A DNA stretch of 64,000 nucleotides from Candidatus Zixiibacteriota bacterium (GCA_020351995.1 CP070674.1:1150022-1214021); one strand, 5' to 3'. Shown: positions 42,907-53,623, counted from the first letter of the stretch. Translations and numbers: made by a program. The notes: a model not told the origin generated them from the sequence alone.

Positions 42907-44610
42907 ATGAACAAAAGCAAGAGTAACACCAGGACTCGTTTACTGTCTCCCGCAAATATCGGTATCTTACTAGTTGGCGGCGCCTACGGTCTTTTCAGGG
43001 CTATCGATTTAGCCTGGGTTTGCGATGATGCTTTTATCACTTTCCGCTATGCCAAGAACTTCATAGATGGCCACGGACTAATCTTCAACATAGGGGAAAG
43101 GGTAGAGGGTTACACCAGCTTCCTGTGGACTATGCTAGTCTCCATGGGGCAGCTGCTTAACGCGGAGCTCATCAGGTTTTCGCAAGTGCTGAGCATCGCC
43201 GCCTACCTGGGCACAGCTTTGCTGCTGGCGCTTTTGTCAATCCGGTTTCTGCGGGACGGTAGTCGCAAGTCCCGCGTGCTTATACCTATAGCGGCCCTGG
43301 CTATCTTGTTTATGCACGATTATCAGGTCTGGGCTACCTCCGGGATGGAAACCTCGCTGGCCGCCCTGATTATCACGCTCGGGACTTACACCCTTGTGTG
43401 CGCGAAAGATCGATGGCAATTTGCCGTAGCTGGTTTCGCAATGGTGTTGGCCATCCTGACGCGTCCTGAGGCCATGCTATGCCTGGTCATGGGGGGTATC
43501 TATATCTTAATCGTGGAACGACCGGTCTTACGAGCGTTGCTCTATTATGTAATTCCGGCGTTCGTGGTTTACATGCCCTATTGGATCGTTCGCTACAATT
43601 ACTATGGTTATCCTTTTCCCAATACGTATTATGCCAAATCAGGTAACCTCGCTTATTGGTCGCAGGGGTGGATATATCTCTGGCTTTTTGTAAAGACCTA
43701 CTATGTTCTCTTTGTGATAGTGCCGGCGGCGATCTGGCTGATCTTACGGATGCGAAAACAGCTCCGTGCCAAAACCGGTAAATTCGACTTTATCAGTCGA
43801 GTCGGTCTGCTCTCGCTGCTGATCTGCGTCCCGTATATAGCCTACATAATTCGGGTTGGCGGCGATTTTATGTTTGCGCGCCTTTTCATTCCCGTTATCC
43901 CGCTCTGCTTTCTCGTTATCGAAGCTGCCCTGGCTTCTATCCGAATGTCGGCTGCCGTCAGAGCGGTAATAGGCGTGCTGATCATCGTGTTCACCTGGGG
44001 GTCGGTAAATCAGTTTGCCGATGCCTCACTCGATATCGGCGGGATTGTTGACGAACGCGCATTTTATCCCGAAGGAGCGGTGAATCAGGCTCAGACTCAG
44101 GGGAAGTTACTTAAGCGGGTATTCACCGGGGTTGATTCAGTCACGGTGGCCTTTTACGGGATGAGAGCCATGCTCATCTACTACTCGGAATTTCCGGTCG
44201 CGATTGAGGCTCATACCGGTCTTACCGATGAATACCTCGCCCATATGCCGATTACTTCCCGGGGGCGTCCGGGACACGAGAAACAGGCCCCGTATGAGTA
44301 CCTCAAGAAGCGACGAGTGCTGTTTTGCTTTCCATCACCCGGCCCCCTGCCCGAGGTGAGCCGAATATGGTTCGGGGGTCTTGAAGCGGCGATGCTTCAT
44401 TGGGACAATCGGGTTATGGAACATTTGAAGGGCTATCCAGAGGTTCGGTTCATAGATTTCCCTGCCTACTTCGATCGATACATACAGGAAAGTTACAGTC
44501 GACCCGACAACCAGGTTCGCAACGATCTCGCTTACTTTAAGCGGTTCTACTTCGATTTCAATGATGACCCGCAGCGGTTGGAGCAGCTCCGGCTGCGGTT
44601 GGGAGGCTGA
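42907..44610 (+). CDS. GT-C-type membrane glycosyltransferase-like protein
   Basis: 567 aa from the ATG at 42907, only 29 bp after the tRNA; no Shine-Dalgarno is evident. About 10-11 predicted membrane helices span residues 15-390, followed by a soluble tail of about 170 residues. The first extracytoplasmic loop carries the DD motif in WVCDDAFITFRYAKNF, followed by NIGERVEGYTSFLW. This arrangement is seen in polyprenyl-phosphate-dependent GT-C enzymes such as mycobacterial arabinofuranosyltransferase AftB. It is therefore inferred to transfer a sugar from a lipid-linked donor on the outer face of the inner membrane. Donor and acceptor are unknown. It may be transcribed with the tRNA. Confidence 0.75.
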   Translation: MNKSKSNTRTRLLSPANIGILLVGGAYGLFRAIDLAWVCDDAFITFRYAKNFIDGHGLIFNIGERVEGYTSFLWTMLVSMGQLLNAELIRFSQVLSIAAYLGTALLLALLSIRFLRDGSRKSRVLIPIAALAILFMHDYQVWATSGMETSLAALIITLGTYTLVCAKDRWQFAVAGFAMVLAILTRPEAMLCLVMGGIYILIVERPVLRALLYYVIPAFVVYMPYWIVRYNYYGYPFPNTYYAKSGNLAYWSQGWIYLWLFVKTYYVLFVIVPAAIWLILRMRKQLRAKTGKFDFISRVGLLSLLICVPYIAYIIRVGGDFMFARLFIPVIPLCFLVIEAALASIRMSAAVRAVIGVLIIVFTWGSVNQFADASLDIGGIVDERAFYPEGAVNQAQTQGKLLKRVFTGVDSVTVAFYGMRAMLIYYSEFPVAIEAHTGLTDEYLAHMPITSRGRPGHEKQAPYEYLKKRRVLFCFPSPGPLPEVSRIWFGGLEAAMLHWDNRVMEHLKGYPEVRFIDFPAYFDRYIQESYSRPDNQVRNDLAYFKRFYFDFNDDPQRLEQLRLRLGG

Positions 44611-44755
44611 CACGATGCAGAAAAACGGGGCTGTAAACTGAGTCCGCAAATGGGACGGCGCGACGTTTAGCGTGTTTGCACTACATCTATGTTATCTGAA
44701 CCGCAACGCGCCCCTTACATTAATAAGGAACATACTCACGGTAAGCCAGGATCCC

Positions 44756-44777
44756 GGTTTGCCCGTTGGGGCAAACC
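44756..44777. terminator. Perfect hairpin after the RND permease gene
   Basis: 9-bp perfect stem GGTTTGCCC / GGGCAAACC with loop GTTG, 8 bp after the stop of the minus-strand permease gene. It lacks a T tail on either strand, so it may be a Rho-assisted terminator or a 3'-end stabiliser for the efflux operon. Confidence 0.45.
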
Positions 44778-44785
44778 TGATCTTG

Positions 44786-47700
44786 TCACTTTGAGCTCTG
44801 GGGGGGTGCCGATGGCACGGTCCCGGGTGCTCGCTCCTGGAATTTGAACAACTCTCTAATCTTCACAACGGCTTCGATAGCGTAAGAAAAGACCAGTGGA
44901 GTGAGGACAAGTGTGATGATTGTGGAAACGGCCAGGCCCCCAACCACCACCGAGCCGAGTCCACGGTAAAGCTCGGAGCCGGCGCCGGGCATGATTATCA
45001 ACGGGAGCATTCCGAGAGTCGATGTTGCGGTCGACATAAATATCGGTCTTACCCGTACCCGAACTGATTCTTTCACAGCTGTCCTCGGGTCCAGCCCCTC
45101 GCGCATCAGGCGCAGGGCCTGGTAGACAATCAGGATCGAGTTGTTGATGACGGTACCGACCAGTATCACAAATCCCAGCATGGTCAGGATGTCAAGCTGC
45201 TGAGCGCGATCAAAGAGTTGGACTACGTTGAGTCCAAGAACACCGCCGAAAGTCGCCAGCGGCACGGTTAGAAGCACCACCAGGGGGTAGGTGAATGACT
45301 GAAAGAGAGCCGCCAGAAGCAGATAGGTAAGTATGACCGCCAGGTGAAAATCGGTCGTTAGTTCTGATCTGAGCTTGGTCAGGTCATCGGCGGTACCGGA
45401 CAGATTTATATCGTAAAGCCCTCCAACCTGACCCTCTTCACGGAGCGGACTTACGATTTCGTTGTCGATGCGAGCCATAGCCCGTTCGAGTGGGATATCA
45501 CCGGGAAGTACGGTCTGAATCGATACAACACGCTGGCGTTCGATATGGTTTATCTGGACCGGTCCCTGCTGTAAACTTACGTTGGCAACATCGCCAACAG
45601 TTATGATCTCGCCGGTGCTGGTCGCAAGAGGAAGATAAGCAATATCCTGCGTATGCTGAGTCCAGTTATCACGGCCCTTGATTAGCAGGTCGAGTTCCCG
45701 GCCCTGATGAAAGTATTCGCTCACAATAGCGCCGTCGACGATAGCATTGACAGTCTGGCCGATTTCGGTAGCCGTCAAACCGACATCAGCGGCACGGATT
45801 CGATCCGGATAGACGCGTACCTCCGGGTTGCCCAGGTCAAGACCGGGGATAGGCCGAGAATTGGATCCGGGAATCACCTGTGAGGTTCTGCCGAATACCT
45901 GGCCAGCGATGCTGAGCACTTTTGGCAGCTCAGGTCCCGTGACATCTATGCGAACCGATCGCGTACCGGCAAACCCTCTGCCGAATAAAGAGGCCTGGCT
46001 GGCAATACCAATTGCTCCGGGTGTAGAAAAGAGTGCCCCGTTGGCGACTGGGACCAGTTCACTTGCTCGCATATCATCGCGTGCCCGCATACCCATAAAA
46101 GCCTGGTTGGGAAAGGCTACGAAGAAGAAGTTGTCGATGCCGCCCCCCGGAAGGCTGTCGGCGGCCTCCGGCGTGGCTTCCCACATCGGTCTGATCTGGT
46201 CTTCAATCCCCTCACCGATACTTATCATTTCGTCAAGGTTGTACCCTGGAGGAGGAAGCAAAAAGCCAAAGATAAGGTTACGGTTGCCGTTTGGCAGATA
46301 CTCGGCGTCCGGTAAGAGAAACCATGTTAATCCCATTGAAACGACGATAATGCCTGCGATCGTGCCGAGGCGTCGAGTTGCTCTGGCGTTGATATAATCG
46401 ACGAAGGTCGCGATTCCGGTCGCGAGGCGATTAAGGAAGTTTTTCGATTCGTCTTTTCCGTGAAGTTTCGATGAGATTTTCAACACTCGTGATGACAGCG
46501 ACGGAATAACCGTCACGGACACGATCAGCGAAATCACTATTGCGCTGGAGATAGCGATGGCAATATCCTGAAAGAGCTGCCCAGCTTGTTCCTGGACAAA
46601 CATTACCGGCAGAAAGACAGCCACGGTTGTGATGGTAGAAGCCAGCAAGGCTCCCCAGACCTCCCGGGTGGCATCGGCGGCCGCTCGCCAGCGCTCTTTG
46701 CCCATTTGCATGTGGCGATAGATATTCTCAAGCACAACGATAGCGCTGTCTACCACCATTCCTACCGCGAAGGCCATCCCGGCCAGAGAAATAACGTTGA
46801 TAGTGCGTCCGAAAAGATACATGGCCAGGAACGTGGTTATTATCGATATGGGAATGGCCAGGGCGATCACGAGAATAGCTGAGGGTGAGCGAAGGAAGAT
46901 AAACAACGCCAGGATGGCGAGAATACCGCCCAGATATATGTTTGACAGTACCAGGTCAATCGCTGAGTCAATGTAGATTGTTTCGCGGTAGACGTTGTCA
47001 ATATGCATCCCTCGAGGTTTCATGATTTCGGTATTGATGATTTCTACCTGGGCCATAAGGCCGTCGAGGACATCCATCACATTGGCGCCTACTTGCCTCT
47101 GGGCATTGAAGGCAATGGCGGGCTGACCCAGATGACGCACCAGCGCCTGCGGCTTCTGGTAACTCAGACTTACCTCAGCGACATCGTGAACGTGAATCGG
47201 TATGCCGTTACGGACGGCCGCGACTGTATTTTCCACATCCTCGGTCGATTCAAATCGCGACATGGTGCGAACCACATAACGGCGCTTTCCCTCGCCAAAA
47301 TCACCAGCGGATATATCCCGATTCTCGGACCTCAGCGCGCCGGCCAGCTGGGTGACACTGATGCCGGTGGACGCCAGAAGGTCGGGGTCGAACGTTACGT
47401 GGAGTTCCTGTTCCAGGCCTCCGAAGATATTGATGGAGGATACACCCTCAACTCGCTCAAGGCGTGGCTTAACCAGATCTTCGATCAAAGTCTGCATGTG
47501 AGGAACGTATATGCCTTCACGATCGGCCTTAATAACAAACCAGGCAACGGCGCCCTCAAGGCGTCCTGATGTCGATACCACCGGTTGCTCGGCGTTCTGG
47601 GGATAGGATGGTACCTCGTTGAGCTTGTTGGTTACACGTACCACTGCGCCGGTCAGGTCCGTTCCGACCGGGAACTCCAGTTCCACACGTCCATAGCTGT

Positions 47701-47956
47701 CCTCGCTTTCCGAGGTCATTTCGATTACACCCTCGACCGACTTTAAGTACTCCTCCTGTTTTTCTATAATTTCCTTTTCGATCTCTTCCGGCGAAGCGCC
47801 CGTCCATATTGTCTCGATACTAACAATCGGGCGCTGAATCTCGGGTGTTAACTGGACCGGCACTTTGTTGAGGGCGATAAAACCGCCGATTATGGCAATG
47901 GCTACGCCAACGATTACTGTGACAGGAAATTTTATCGATGAATTGATCAAACTCAC
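44786..47956 (-). CDS. RND (HAE1/AcrB-type) efflux permease
   Basis: 1056 aa from a GTG at 47956 (GGGA nine bases upstream), full length for an AcrB-like proton-driven inner-membrane pump. It starts MSLINSSIKFPVTVIVGVAI and has the usual two blocks of six helices separated by large periplasmic domains. In TM4 the motif is GMVVDSAIVVLEN: the first Asp of the AcrB pair is present, the second is Ser. In TM10 the AcrB Lys is Asn (VINNSILIV). Such variants are common outside Proteobacteria. It is downstream of its adaptor (37 bp gap). No TolC-like channel gene is in the window. Substrate unknown. Confidence 0.93.
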   Translation of the reverse strand: MSLINSSIKFPVTVIVGVAIAIIGGFIALNKVPVQLTPEIQRPIVSIETIWTGASPEEIEKEIIEKQEEYLKSVEGVIEMTSESEDSYGRVELEFPVGTDLTGAVVRVTNKLNEVPSYPQNAEQPVVSTSGRLEGAVAWFVIKADREGIYVPHMQTLIEDLVKPRLERVEGVSSINIFGGLEQELHVTFDPDLLASTGISVTQLAGALRSENRDISAGDFGEGKRRYVVRTMSRFESTEDVENTVAAVRNGIPIHVHDVAEVSLSYQKPQALVRHLGQPAIAFNAQRQVGANVMDVLDGLMAQVEIINTEIMKPRGMHIDNVYRETIYIDSAIDLVLSNIYLGGILAILALFIFLRSPSAILVIALAIPISIITTFLAMYLFGRTINVISLAGMAFAVGMVVDSAIVVLENIYRHMQMGKERWRAAADATREVWGALLASTITTVAVFLPVMFVQEQAGQLFQDIAIAISSAIVISLIVSVTVIPSLSSRVLKISSKLHGKDESKNFLNRLATGIATFVDYINARATRRLGTIAGIIVVSMGLTWFLLPDAEYLPNGNRNLIFGFLLPPPGYNLDEMISIGEGIEDQIRPMWEATPEAADSLPGGGIDNFFFVAFPNQAFMGMRARDDMRASELVPVANGALFSTPGAIGIASQASLFGRGFAGTRSVRIDVTGPELPKVLSIAGQVFGRTSQVIPGSNSRPIPGLDLGNPEVRVYPDRIRAADVGLTATEIGQTVNAIVDGAIVSEYFHQGRELDLLIKGRDNWTQHTQDIAYLPLATSTGEIITVGDVANVSLQQGPVQINHIERQRVVSIQTVLPGDIPLERAMARIDNEIVSPLREEGQVGGLYDINLSGTADDLTKLRSELTTDFHLAVILTYLLLAALFQSFTYPLVVLLTVPLATFGGVLGLNVVQLFDRAQQLDILTMLGFVILVGTVINNSILIVYQALRLMREGLDPRTAVKESVRVRVRPIFMSTATSTLGMLPLIIMPGAGSELYRGLGSVVVGGLAVSTIITLVLTPLVFSYAIEAVVKIRELFKFQERAPGTVPSAPPQSSK

Positions 47957-47993
47957 GTCTTTAGTCCCTTTTTTCGAAATTGACTTTTGCCGA

Positions 47994-49112
47994 TTACTGT
48001 TTGGTCGAAGCCTGGCTTGCTGAAGTCCGGGATGGCTTATCCTGACCAGTCCCGTTGGCCTCGATCACCTTTACCGGACTGCCGGGGAAAATGCGCTCGT
48101 TTCCCCTTACGACCACGGTCATTCCGCCGGTCAGCATTTCCGAGGACACCGCCACCATTTCTCCGCTGGTTGAGGTCGTTATCACGGGTACGGGAGAGGC
48201 CTTACCATCGACAATAGTGTAGACCAGAGCCTGATTGCCCTGGCGCACGACAGCATCTTTGGAGACAGCGAGGCTCGTAAACATTTTGTCCAGTTCCAGG
48301 GTGGCCCTGACCAGCATTCCGCCGCCCAGCTTACCGCCGGATTGCGGCACTTCGATTATGATCGGAAAAGTGTGGGTTTCTTCGGAGGCATTGGGGTCGA
48401 TACCACTCACTTTTCCTGCCCATACCTCGGACGGGTTCGCCGAACGAGTGATAGTAACCGGGCTTCCAATGGCTACGCGGCCGAAATATCTTTCCGGCAG
48501 ATCTACTCTAACCCGGGTGCTGGAGATGTCAACCATTTCAAACACTGGCATTCCAGGGTTGACCCATTCTCCGATATCAACAAGCCGCCGCCCGGTGTGA
48601 CCGGTGAAAGGTGCTGATATGACCGATTTCTTAAGGTCAAGTTCCAGCAGTTTCCGCTCGGCTTCGAGTTCATTATACTGTTCCATAGTGATGCTGGCCC
48701 AGGTCGCCGCGCTGTCGTACCCCGATTCTGATATCAGGTCGCGATCGAACAGTTCTTGAGCGCGTACTTTTTGGGTCGCGGTCAGGTCCGCATGGAGTTT
48801 GGCCTGTTCGGCCTGGGCTCGTTTGGATTCCAGAGAGAAACGGATTCGGTCACTATCAATGATTATCAGCGGGCTTCCGGCCATTACCCGCACACCCTCA
48901 GATACATTGATTTCTCTAACCCTCCCGGAGACTTCGGATACGATCTTGCTGGCCACTTTGGCCTCGGTGCGGCCAACCAGAGTTACCTGGTCATGGAATT
49001 CAAGCTCCTTCACGGTGTCAGTTACGACCAACACGGGTGGCGGTCCCTGGGCTATCACGGCCGAGCCGGTTACCAATGAGAACACCAGACAGACTAAAGC
49101 TATCTTCTTCAT
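47994..49112 (-). CDS. RND efflux periplasmic adaptor (membrane fusion protein)
   Basis: 372 aa. Signal peptide MKKIALVCLVFSLVTGSAVIA. Order of parts: beta-barrel/lipoyl half (VSGRVREINVSEGVRVMAGSPL), an alpha hairpin (residues about 100-155, rich in Ala, Glu, Gln and Leu), the second lipoyl half (SAPFTGHTGRRLVDIGEWVNPG), a beta-barrel domain and a membrane-proximal domain ending near VVRGNERIFPGSPVKVIEA. It bridges the permease to an outer-membrane channel. It is the first gene of a two-gene operon with the permease. Confidence 0.92.
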   Translation of the reverse strand: MKKIALVCLVFSLVTGSAVIAQGPPPVLVVTDTVKELEFHDQVTLVGRTEAKVASKIVSEVSGRVREINVSEGVRVMAGSPLIIIDSDRIRFSLESKRAQAEQAKLHADLTATQKVRAQELFDRDLISESGYDSAATWASITMEQYNELEAERKLLELDLKKSVISAPFTGHTGRRLVDIGEWVNPGMPVFEMVDISSTRVRVDLPERYFGRVAIGSPVTITRSANPSEVWAGKVSGIDPNASEETHTFPIIIEVPQSGGKLGGGMLVRATLELDKMFTSLAVSKDAVVRQGNQALVYTIVDGKASPVPVITTSTSGEMVAVSSEMLTGGMTVVVRGNERIFPGSPVKVIEANGTGQDKPSRTSASQASTKQ

Positions 49113-49291
49113 AATGTAATCGTTGTCCTATCTTTATGGTTTGACTGTTTCGAAATTTAGCCCCGCCGTTTGGCAATACATAATCCTACAACAAACGGGA
49201 ATTACGGAGGTTCCGCGGAGGTGAATGTTGGCGGTCAGGGGATCAGAGAACCGGCCTTGGAATTCGTACCCTGAGGGTCACAATTGGGGGC

Positions 49292-50509
49292 TTACTTGTT
49301 GAACTCTCTGGTTTCGCCTATTACGGCGGCGCCGATGGAGTCGCCCCAGACGTTTACTGTCGTCCGGCACCGATCCAAAAACCAGTCGATGGCAAGGATG
49401 ATACCGATACCTTCCAGCGGCAAACCAACGGCTGTGAGTACCAGACTCATCATGACAAGGCCAGCTTCAGGAATAGCGGCAGCACCGACCGAGGCCAGGG
49501 TGGCGGTGAAGAATACGATAACCTGGGCACCGATTGAGAGATCGATACCGTAAATCTGCGCGATAAACAAGGCTGCTACCGCTTCGTACAGAGCAGTGCC
49601 ATCCATGTTGATCGTCGCACCCAGCGGCAATACGAATGAAGCGGCACGTTCATCGACCTTGTTTTCCACTTCGACACATTCCATTGTCAGCGGCAGAGTC
49701 GCCGAGGACGAGGCGGTGGTGAAGGCGGTAGCCAGAGCCCGCCCCATATTCACGAAATAACGGAACGGGTTTTTCTTTCCAAAGAATCTCAGAATGAAGG
49801 GTAGAGTTATTATGGCGTGAATCAACAGGCCGATTATGACGGTGAGGGAATACAGTCCCAGGGCCGTGATCAACTTATCTACCGATTCGCGATTTTGAGC
49901 TACGATTCCGCCGATCAAAGCCAGAATTCCGATTGGGGCGAAATAAATGATGAGCATGACGATCTTCATTATCGCGGCGTTGATGCCTTCAAACACGGCG
50001 ATGACCGGCTTCCCTTTGTCACCGATGACAGTCAGAACACCACCAAACAGGAGCGAGAACACAATCAGTGGAAGAATCTGGCCGGTGGCCGCGGCGCCAA
50101 AAATGTTGTCCGGTATCAGGCCGACTATGACGTCGACTATCGTGCCGCCACCTTTCCCGGCAATGAACTCAGGCACCTCCGCTCCGATAGGCGGTACACC
50201 TTGGCCAGGCCGGATAAGATTCACCAGGATGATTCCGACCAGCACCGAGAATCCGGTGGTGGCCATATAGTACGCCAGGGTCTTTCCGGCGGTTCTTCCA
50301 AGCTTACTGACGTCTCCCAGCGACGTTACACCGATGATTATGGAGGCTACGACCAGCGGAACAACCACCATTTTGAGCGCGTTGAGAAATATCGTGCCGA
50401 GAAATTTGATGCTCAGCATGAAATCACTCAGCCAGAGACCGCCCAGAACGCCCAGAATAGCGCCCGCGATCATGCCGATTAATATGATATTGGCGATTCT
50501 GCGATCCAT
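49292..50509 (-). CDS. Dicarboxylate/amino acid:cation symporter (DAACS family)
   Basis: 405 aa with the glutamate-transporter fold: eight helices and two re-entrant hairpins. Signatures: the serine-rich hairpin ASSSATLPLTMECVE, the cation site ATINMDGTALYEAV (NMDGT) and DWFLDRCRTTVNVWGDSIGA, which supplies the substrate-binding Asp, Arg and Asn. This Arg is usual for acidic substrates, so glutamate/aspartate or C4-dicarboxylate uptake is likely. Inner membrane. Monocistronic. Start ATG at 50509. Confidence 0.93.
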   Translation of the reverse strand: MDRRIANIILIGMIAGAILGVLGGLWLSDFMLSIKFLGTIFLNALKMVVVPLVVASIIIGVTSLGDVSKLGRTAGKTLAYYMATTGFSVLVGIILVNLIRPGQGVPPIGAEVPEFIAGKGGGTIVDVIVGLIPDNIFGAAATGQILPLIVFSLLFGGVLTVIGDKGKPVIAVFEGINAAIMKIVMLIIYFAPIGILALIGGIVAQNRESVDKLITALGLYSLTVIIGLLIHAIITLPFILRFFGKKNPFRYFVNMGRALATAFTTASSSATLPLTMECVEVENKVDERAASFVLPLGATINMDGTALYEAVAALFIAQIYGIDLSIGAQVIVFFTATLASVGAAAIPEAGLVMMSLVLTAVGLPLEGIGIILAIDWFLDRCRTTVNVWGDSIGAAVIGETREFNK

Positions 50510-50749
50510 GAATTTGCTGGCCGTTCAAAGTTGATTTGGTCTAACATAGGCAGGTTAGTCCGGCTAAGCAACCTAAAATGTTCAGTTGCCCGGATTCCGT
50601 GAAGTGGCTGGTTGGCAATTACTTTGGGCATTGTCTCTTTGTAGCGCAAAAAACTTTTTCACAAACTTGATTAACAAACGTTTTACATTCGGAGGGACCT
50701 CCGCGGCTCAGCACCCTCACGACAACGTACCTTAAAACAAGGAGGGGAT

Positions 50750-53623
50750 GTGAGAATCTTTTTAACTCCAATACTATTGGTCGGCCTGCTCGCTTCCGGC
50801 GTTTCAGCGCAGGATATAAGTAGTGCGGATACTATAAGACTCGTGGGCGGCCCGCTTATCGTAGGGCAGTCAGTTCCAATCGATCTGGTAATCGTGAACG
50901 AAGAAGATCTGGCGATATTCGATGTCCCGTTGGCTTTATGGTCACTGACCGGCGGTTTCGCAAGTTTCGACTCCGCGGTTTTTGTCAACCGTATGGACGA
51001 CCCCATGACCCTTCCTTTGCGATATATCCTGGACGCCTCCGATGACCACGTCATGCCGGACACCCTGGCCATAGCAGCCTTGCAAGGCATGGGGAATTGC
51101 CTCCCGGTGGGCAACGATGCTGTGGCGCAGCTCTATTTCACCGGTATCAGTGCCGGCCTTATGCTGGCCGACGAAACTGAGCTCATGGATGAGGAAGGCC
51201 ACCGGCTGCGCTCGACACTCTTATTTCCATGCGGTGGCGAGCCCGACGACGCCATCTGGACACCTGTAGTTGAGTATGGTTTGTGGGAAGTAATCGAAGC
51301 CCCACAACCTCCGGTCATCTCGGTAACGGAGAATGTGGTGCGTACCACAGCTGGGACACTGATCAGCTTTGAGGTCAATGCCGAATCGCCGGCAGGTTCC
51401 AATGTGACGCTGGAACTTGTAGACTTTACTGGTTATGATACTCCCATGGACCCTACTTACGAACCGGCGCTGGCGGGAGAGAGCCCGGCGACCTTTTCGT
51501 GGCAAACCACAACCGATGATATTGGAGTTTGGAAAGCTGAAATTCAAGCTTGTGACGATGAAGGTCGGTGCGCAAGCACGACAGTGGTATTCCAAATTGT
51601 GACAGGTGAGAATTACCTGGTATCTTTCAAAACGACCGCTACCGAACAGACCGACCGGTCACTGGGAATCGCGGTGGGGAATTTCGATTTCGATCCCTAT
51701 CCGGAGATGATTTCTTCCGGCCTGCCCTACTTCTACTGGCCCGCTATGTCTCTGTACGACTACGATGCGAGTCAGCAGGTGTTTGAGAAAGTCTGTGCCG
51801 CCGGTGATGAGGGCTTTCCCAATCTCGCTCTGCAGGTTGGCTTTATCAACGACGATGACGACCTTGATGCCGTGGTGGTGGAGATGCGCGGCGGAGGTGA
51901 AGGTTATGTTGATGTCTGGCGCGGAGACGGTGACAATGGACTGGAGATACTGACCGAGTCGCCCACATCCGTTATAGTGCGCGGCGGAGTGCTGGCCGAG
52001 GTTAACGGCGACCAGTATCTCGATTACATCGTGACCAGCATGGAGGAAGTCAAGGTTCACACTTCGTCGGCCGCGTACCTGTTCACCGTCGACAACACGA
52101 TCTCGGTACCGGATACGGCTCTGACGATAAACAGCGCCGATTTCAATCAGGATGGTAATGGCGACCTCGCCGTCGGCACGACGGAGGGCGTACAGATTTA
52201 TCTCAATGACGGCACCGGCGGATTCACCGCCGGCGAATTTTACCCGCAGGCTTATAAAGCCACCGCCATCGAGGTAACCAACCGAGGATCCGATTTCAAT
52301 AACGATAACCGTTTCGACCTGTGTGTCTCCACTCCATCAATAGGAGCTACCTATAGCGAAATCTATGTCTATCTCGGACAAGGTGACGGTTCCTTCGAAC
52401 AAAGACCGGTGCGAACAGTTCGGGGTTACGTGCTGGGAAATTGCATCGGTGACTTTAACGGCGATAACCAGCTGGATATAGCTTATGTCAATGGTGGTGA
52501 AAATAACGTCGGAATCCTTTTTGGTGACGGGAATGGGGATTTCACTAACGAGATTCGTTTCTTTGTTAATCACAATTTCCTGGCTCAGATAGAATGTGCC
52601 GATTTTGACCTCGATGGCGATATGGACATCGTAGCTATCGGTCAGGAAGCCGGGTACTGGAAAGATAACGCCATCTTCATGCTTGACAACCAGCTCGATC
52701 CGGCTGGCTTCGCGGTTTCAACGCTGGAGACGACAGGCCTTAATAATGTCGATATACAGCTTGCCTCGAGTAGTGGCAAGGTGCTCAACAGTGTCATGAG
52801 TACCATGCCCGGAGCCCAATTCTACCGCCGGAACATCGATAACAACGAAGCCATCGATGCTTTCGCCCGGGTTGCCCTGGTTGAAGCCGGGGCCTACCAG
52901 GTTACAGCCAAACCGAGGCCCGATCTGCCGGCCGGGGAGACCTTCTCAGTCGAATATACCGTTAACGGTGAGCAGTACCGTCTGGCGTCGAATGTCGCCA
53001 TGTCGGAAGCCGGCTACCAGTTCGATATCTATCCAGGTGGAGCCTCACCGGTCTATCCGGCGCCGGGAGTGTTCACCGCCGACAACCCACCCACCTTCCA
53101 ATGGACAGGCCAGGGTCAGTTTGATTTCCAACTTGCCTCCGACATCGAATTCACGAATCTTCTGGCCGATGTTACTGTCGACGGTAACACCTACGTCGGC
53201 CCCGAGCTGACATCCAAGGCGGACACCGCTACATTCTACTGGAGAATCCGGCCAGCGGGGACGGAGGTCTTCGAAGGGGTGTATCCAGTAAACATTCTCT
53301 TCGGCGTGCCAACTGGTGTCGACGATGACAATCCCCAGATACCGGGGAAATTCAACCTGGCGCAGAACTATCCAAACCCGTTCAATCCGCAGACTTGGAT
53401 CGGTTTCTCCTTACCTGAAGCCTGCCGGGTTCACCTTGCGGTCTATAATATAATCGGTCAGAAAATCTGCAATCTGGCGGATCGCGATTATGACGCCGGG
53501 GAACACTTTGTTATCTGGGACGGCAAGAACAGTAGTGGTCAGGATGTCGCTTCCGGCTTTTATCTGTATCAGATTCACGCCGGCAAACACTCTGCTACCA
53601 GGAAGATGATTCTGTTGAAGTAG
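50750..53623 (+). CDS. Secreted FG-GAP/VCBS-repeat protein with canonical T9SS type A-like sorting domain
   Basis: 957 aa from a GTG at 50750, placed by AAGGAGG just upstream; signal peptide RIFLTPILLVGLLASGVSA. Residues about 300-650 hold at least five calcium-binding repeats of the FG-GAP/VCBS type (DFNQDGNGDLAV, DFNNDNRFDLCV, DFNGDNQLDIAY, DFDLDGDMDIVA), which usually build a beta-propeller. A fibronectin/Ig-like region precedes them. The C-terminus (about 873-957) begins NYPNPFNPQTWIGFSLP and ends SGFYLYQIHAGKHSATRKMILLK, the textbook sorting domain. It is a likely cell-surface adhesin or extracellular binding protein, unrelated to P1-P10 except for the sorting domain, which differs from theirs. 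Confidence 0.88.
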   Translation: MRIFLTPILLVGLLASGVSAQDISSADTIRLVGGPLIVGQSVPIDLVIVNEEDLAIFDVPLALWSLTGGFASFDSAVFVNRMDDPMTLPLRYILDASDDHVMPDTLAIAALQGMGNCLPVGNDAVAQLYFTGISAGLMLADETELMDEEGHRLRSTLLFPCGGEPDDAIWTPVVEYGLWEVIEAPQPPVISVTENVVRTTAGTLISFEVNAESPAGSNVTLELVDFTGYDTPMDPTYEPALAGESPATFSWQTTTDDIGVWKAEIQACDDEGRCASTTVVFQIVTGENYLVSFKTTATEQTDRSLGIAVGNFDFDPYPEMISSGLPYFYWPAMSLYDYDASQQVFEKVCAAGDEGFPNLALQVGFINDDDDLDAVVVEMRGGGEGYVDVWRGDGDNGLEILTESPTSVIVRGGVLAEVNGDQYLDYIVTSMEEVKVHTSSAAYLFTVDNTISVPDTALTINSADFNQDGNGDLAVGTTEGVQIYLNDGTGGFTAGEFYPQAYKATAIEVTNRGSDFNNDNRFDLCVSTPSIGATYSEIYVYLGQGDGSFEQRPVRTVRGYVLGNCIGDFNGDNQLDIAYVNGGENNVGILFGDGNGDFTNEIRFFVNHNFLAQIECADFDLDGDMDIVAIGQEAGYWKDNAIFMLDNQLDPAGFAVSTLETTGLNNVDIQLASSSGKVLNSVMSTMPGAQFYRRNIDNNEAIDAFARVALVEAGAYQVTAKPRPDLPAGETFSVEYTVNGEQYRLASNVAMSEAGYQFDIYPGGASPVYPAPGVFTADNPPTFQWTGQGQFDFQLASDIEFTNLLADVTVDGNTYVGPELTSKADTATFYWRIRPAGTEVFEGVYPVNILFGVPTGVDDDNPQIPGKFNLAQNYPNPFNPQTWIGFSLPEACRVHLAVYNIIGQKICNLADRDYDAGEHFVIWDGKNSSGQDVASGFYLYQIHAGKHSATRKMILLK

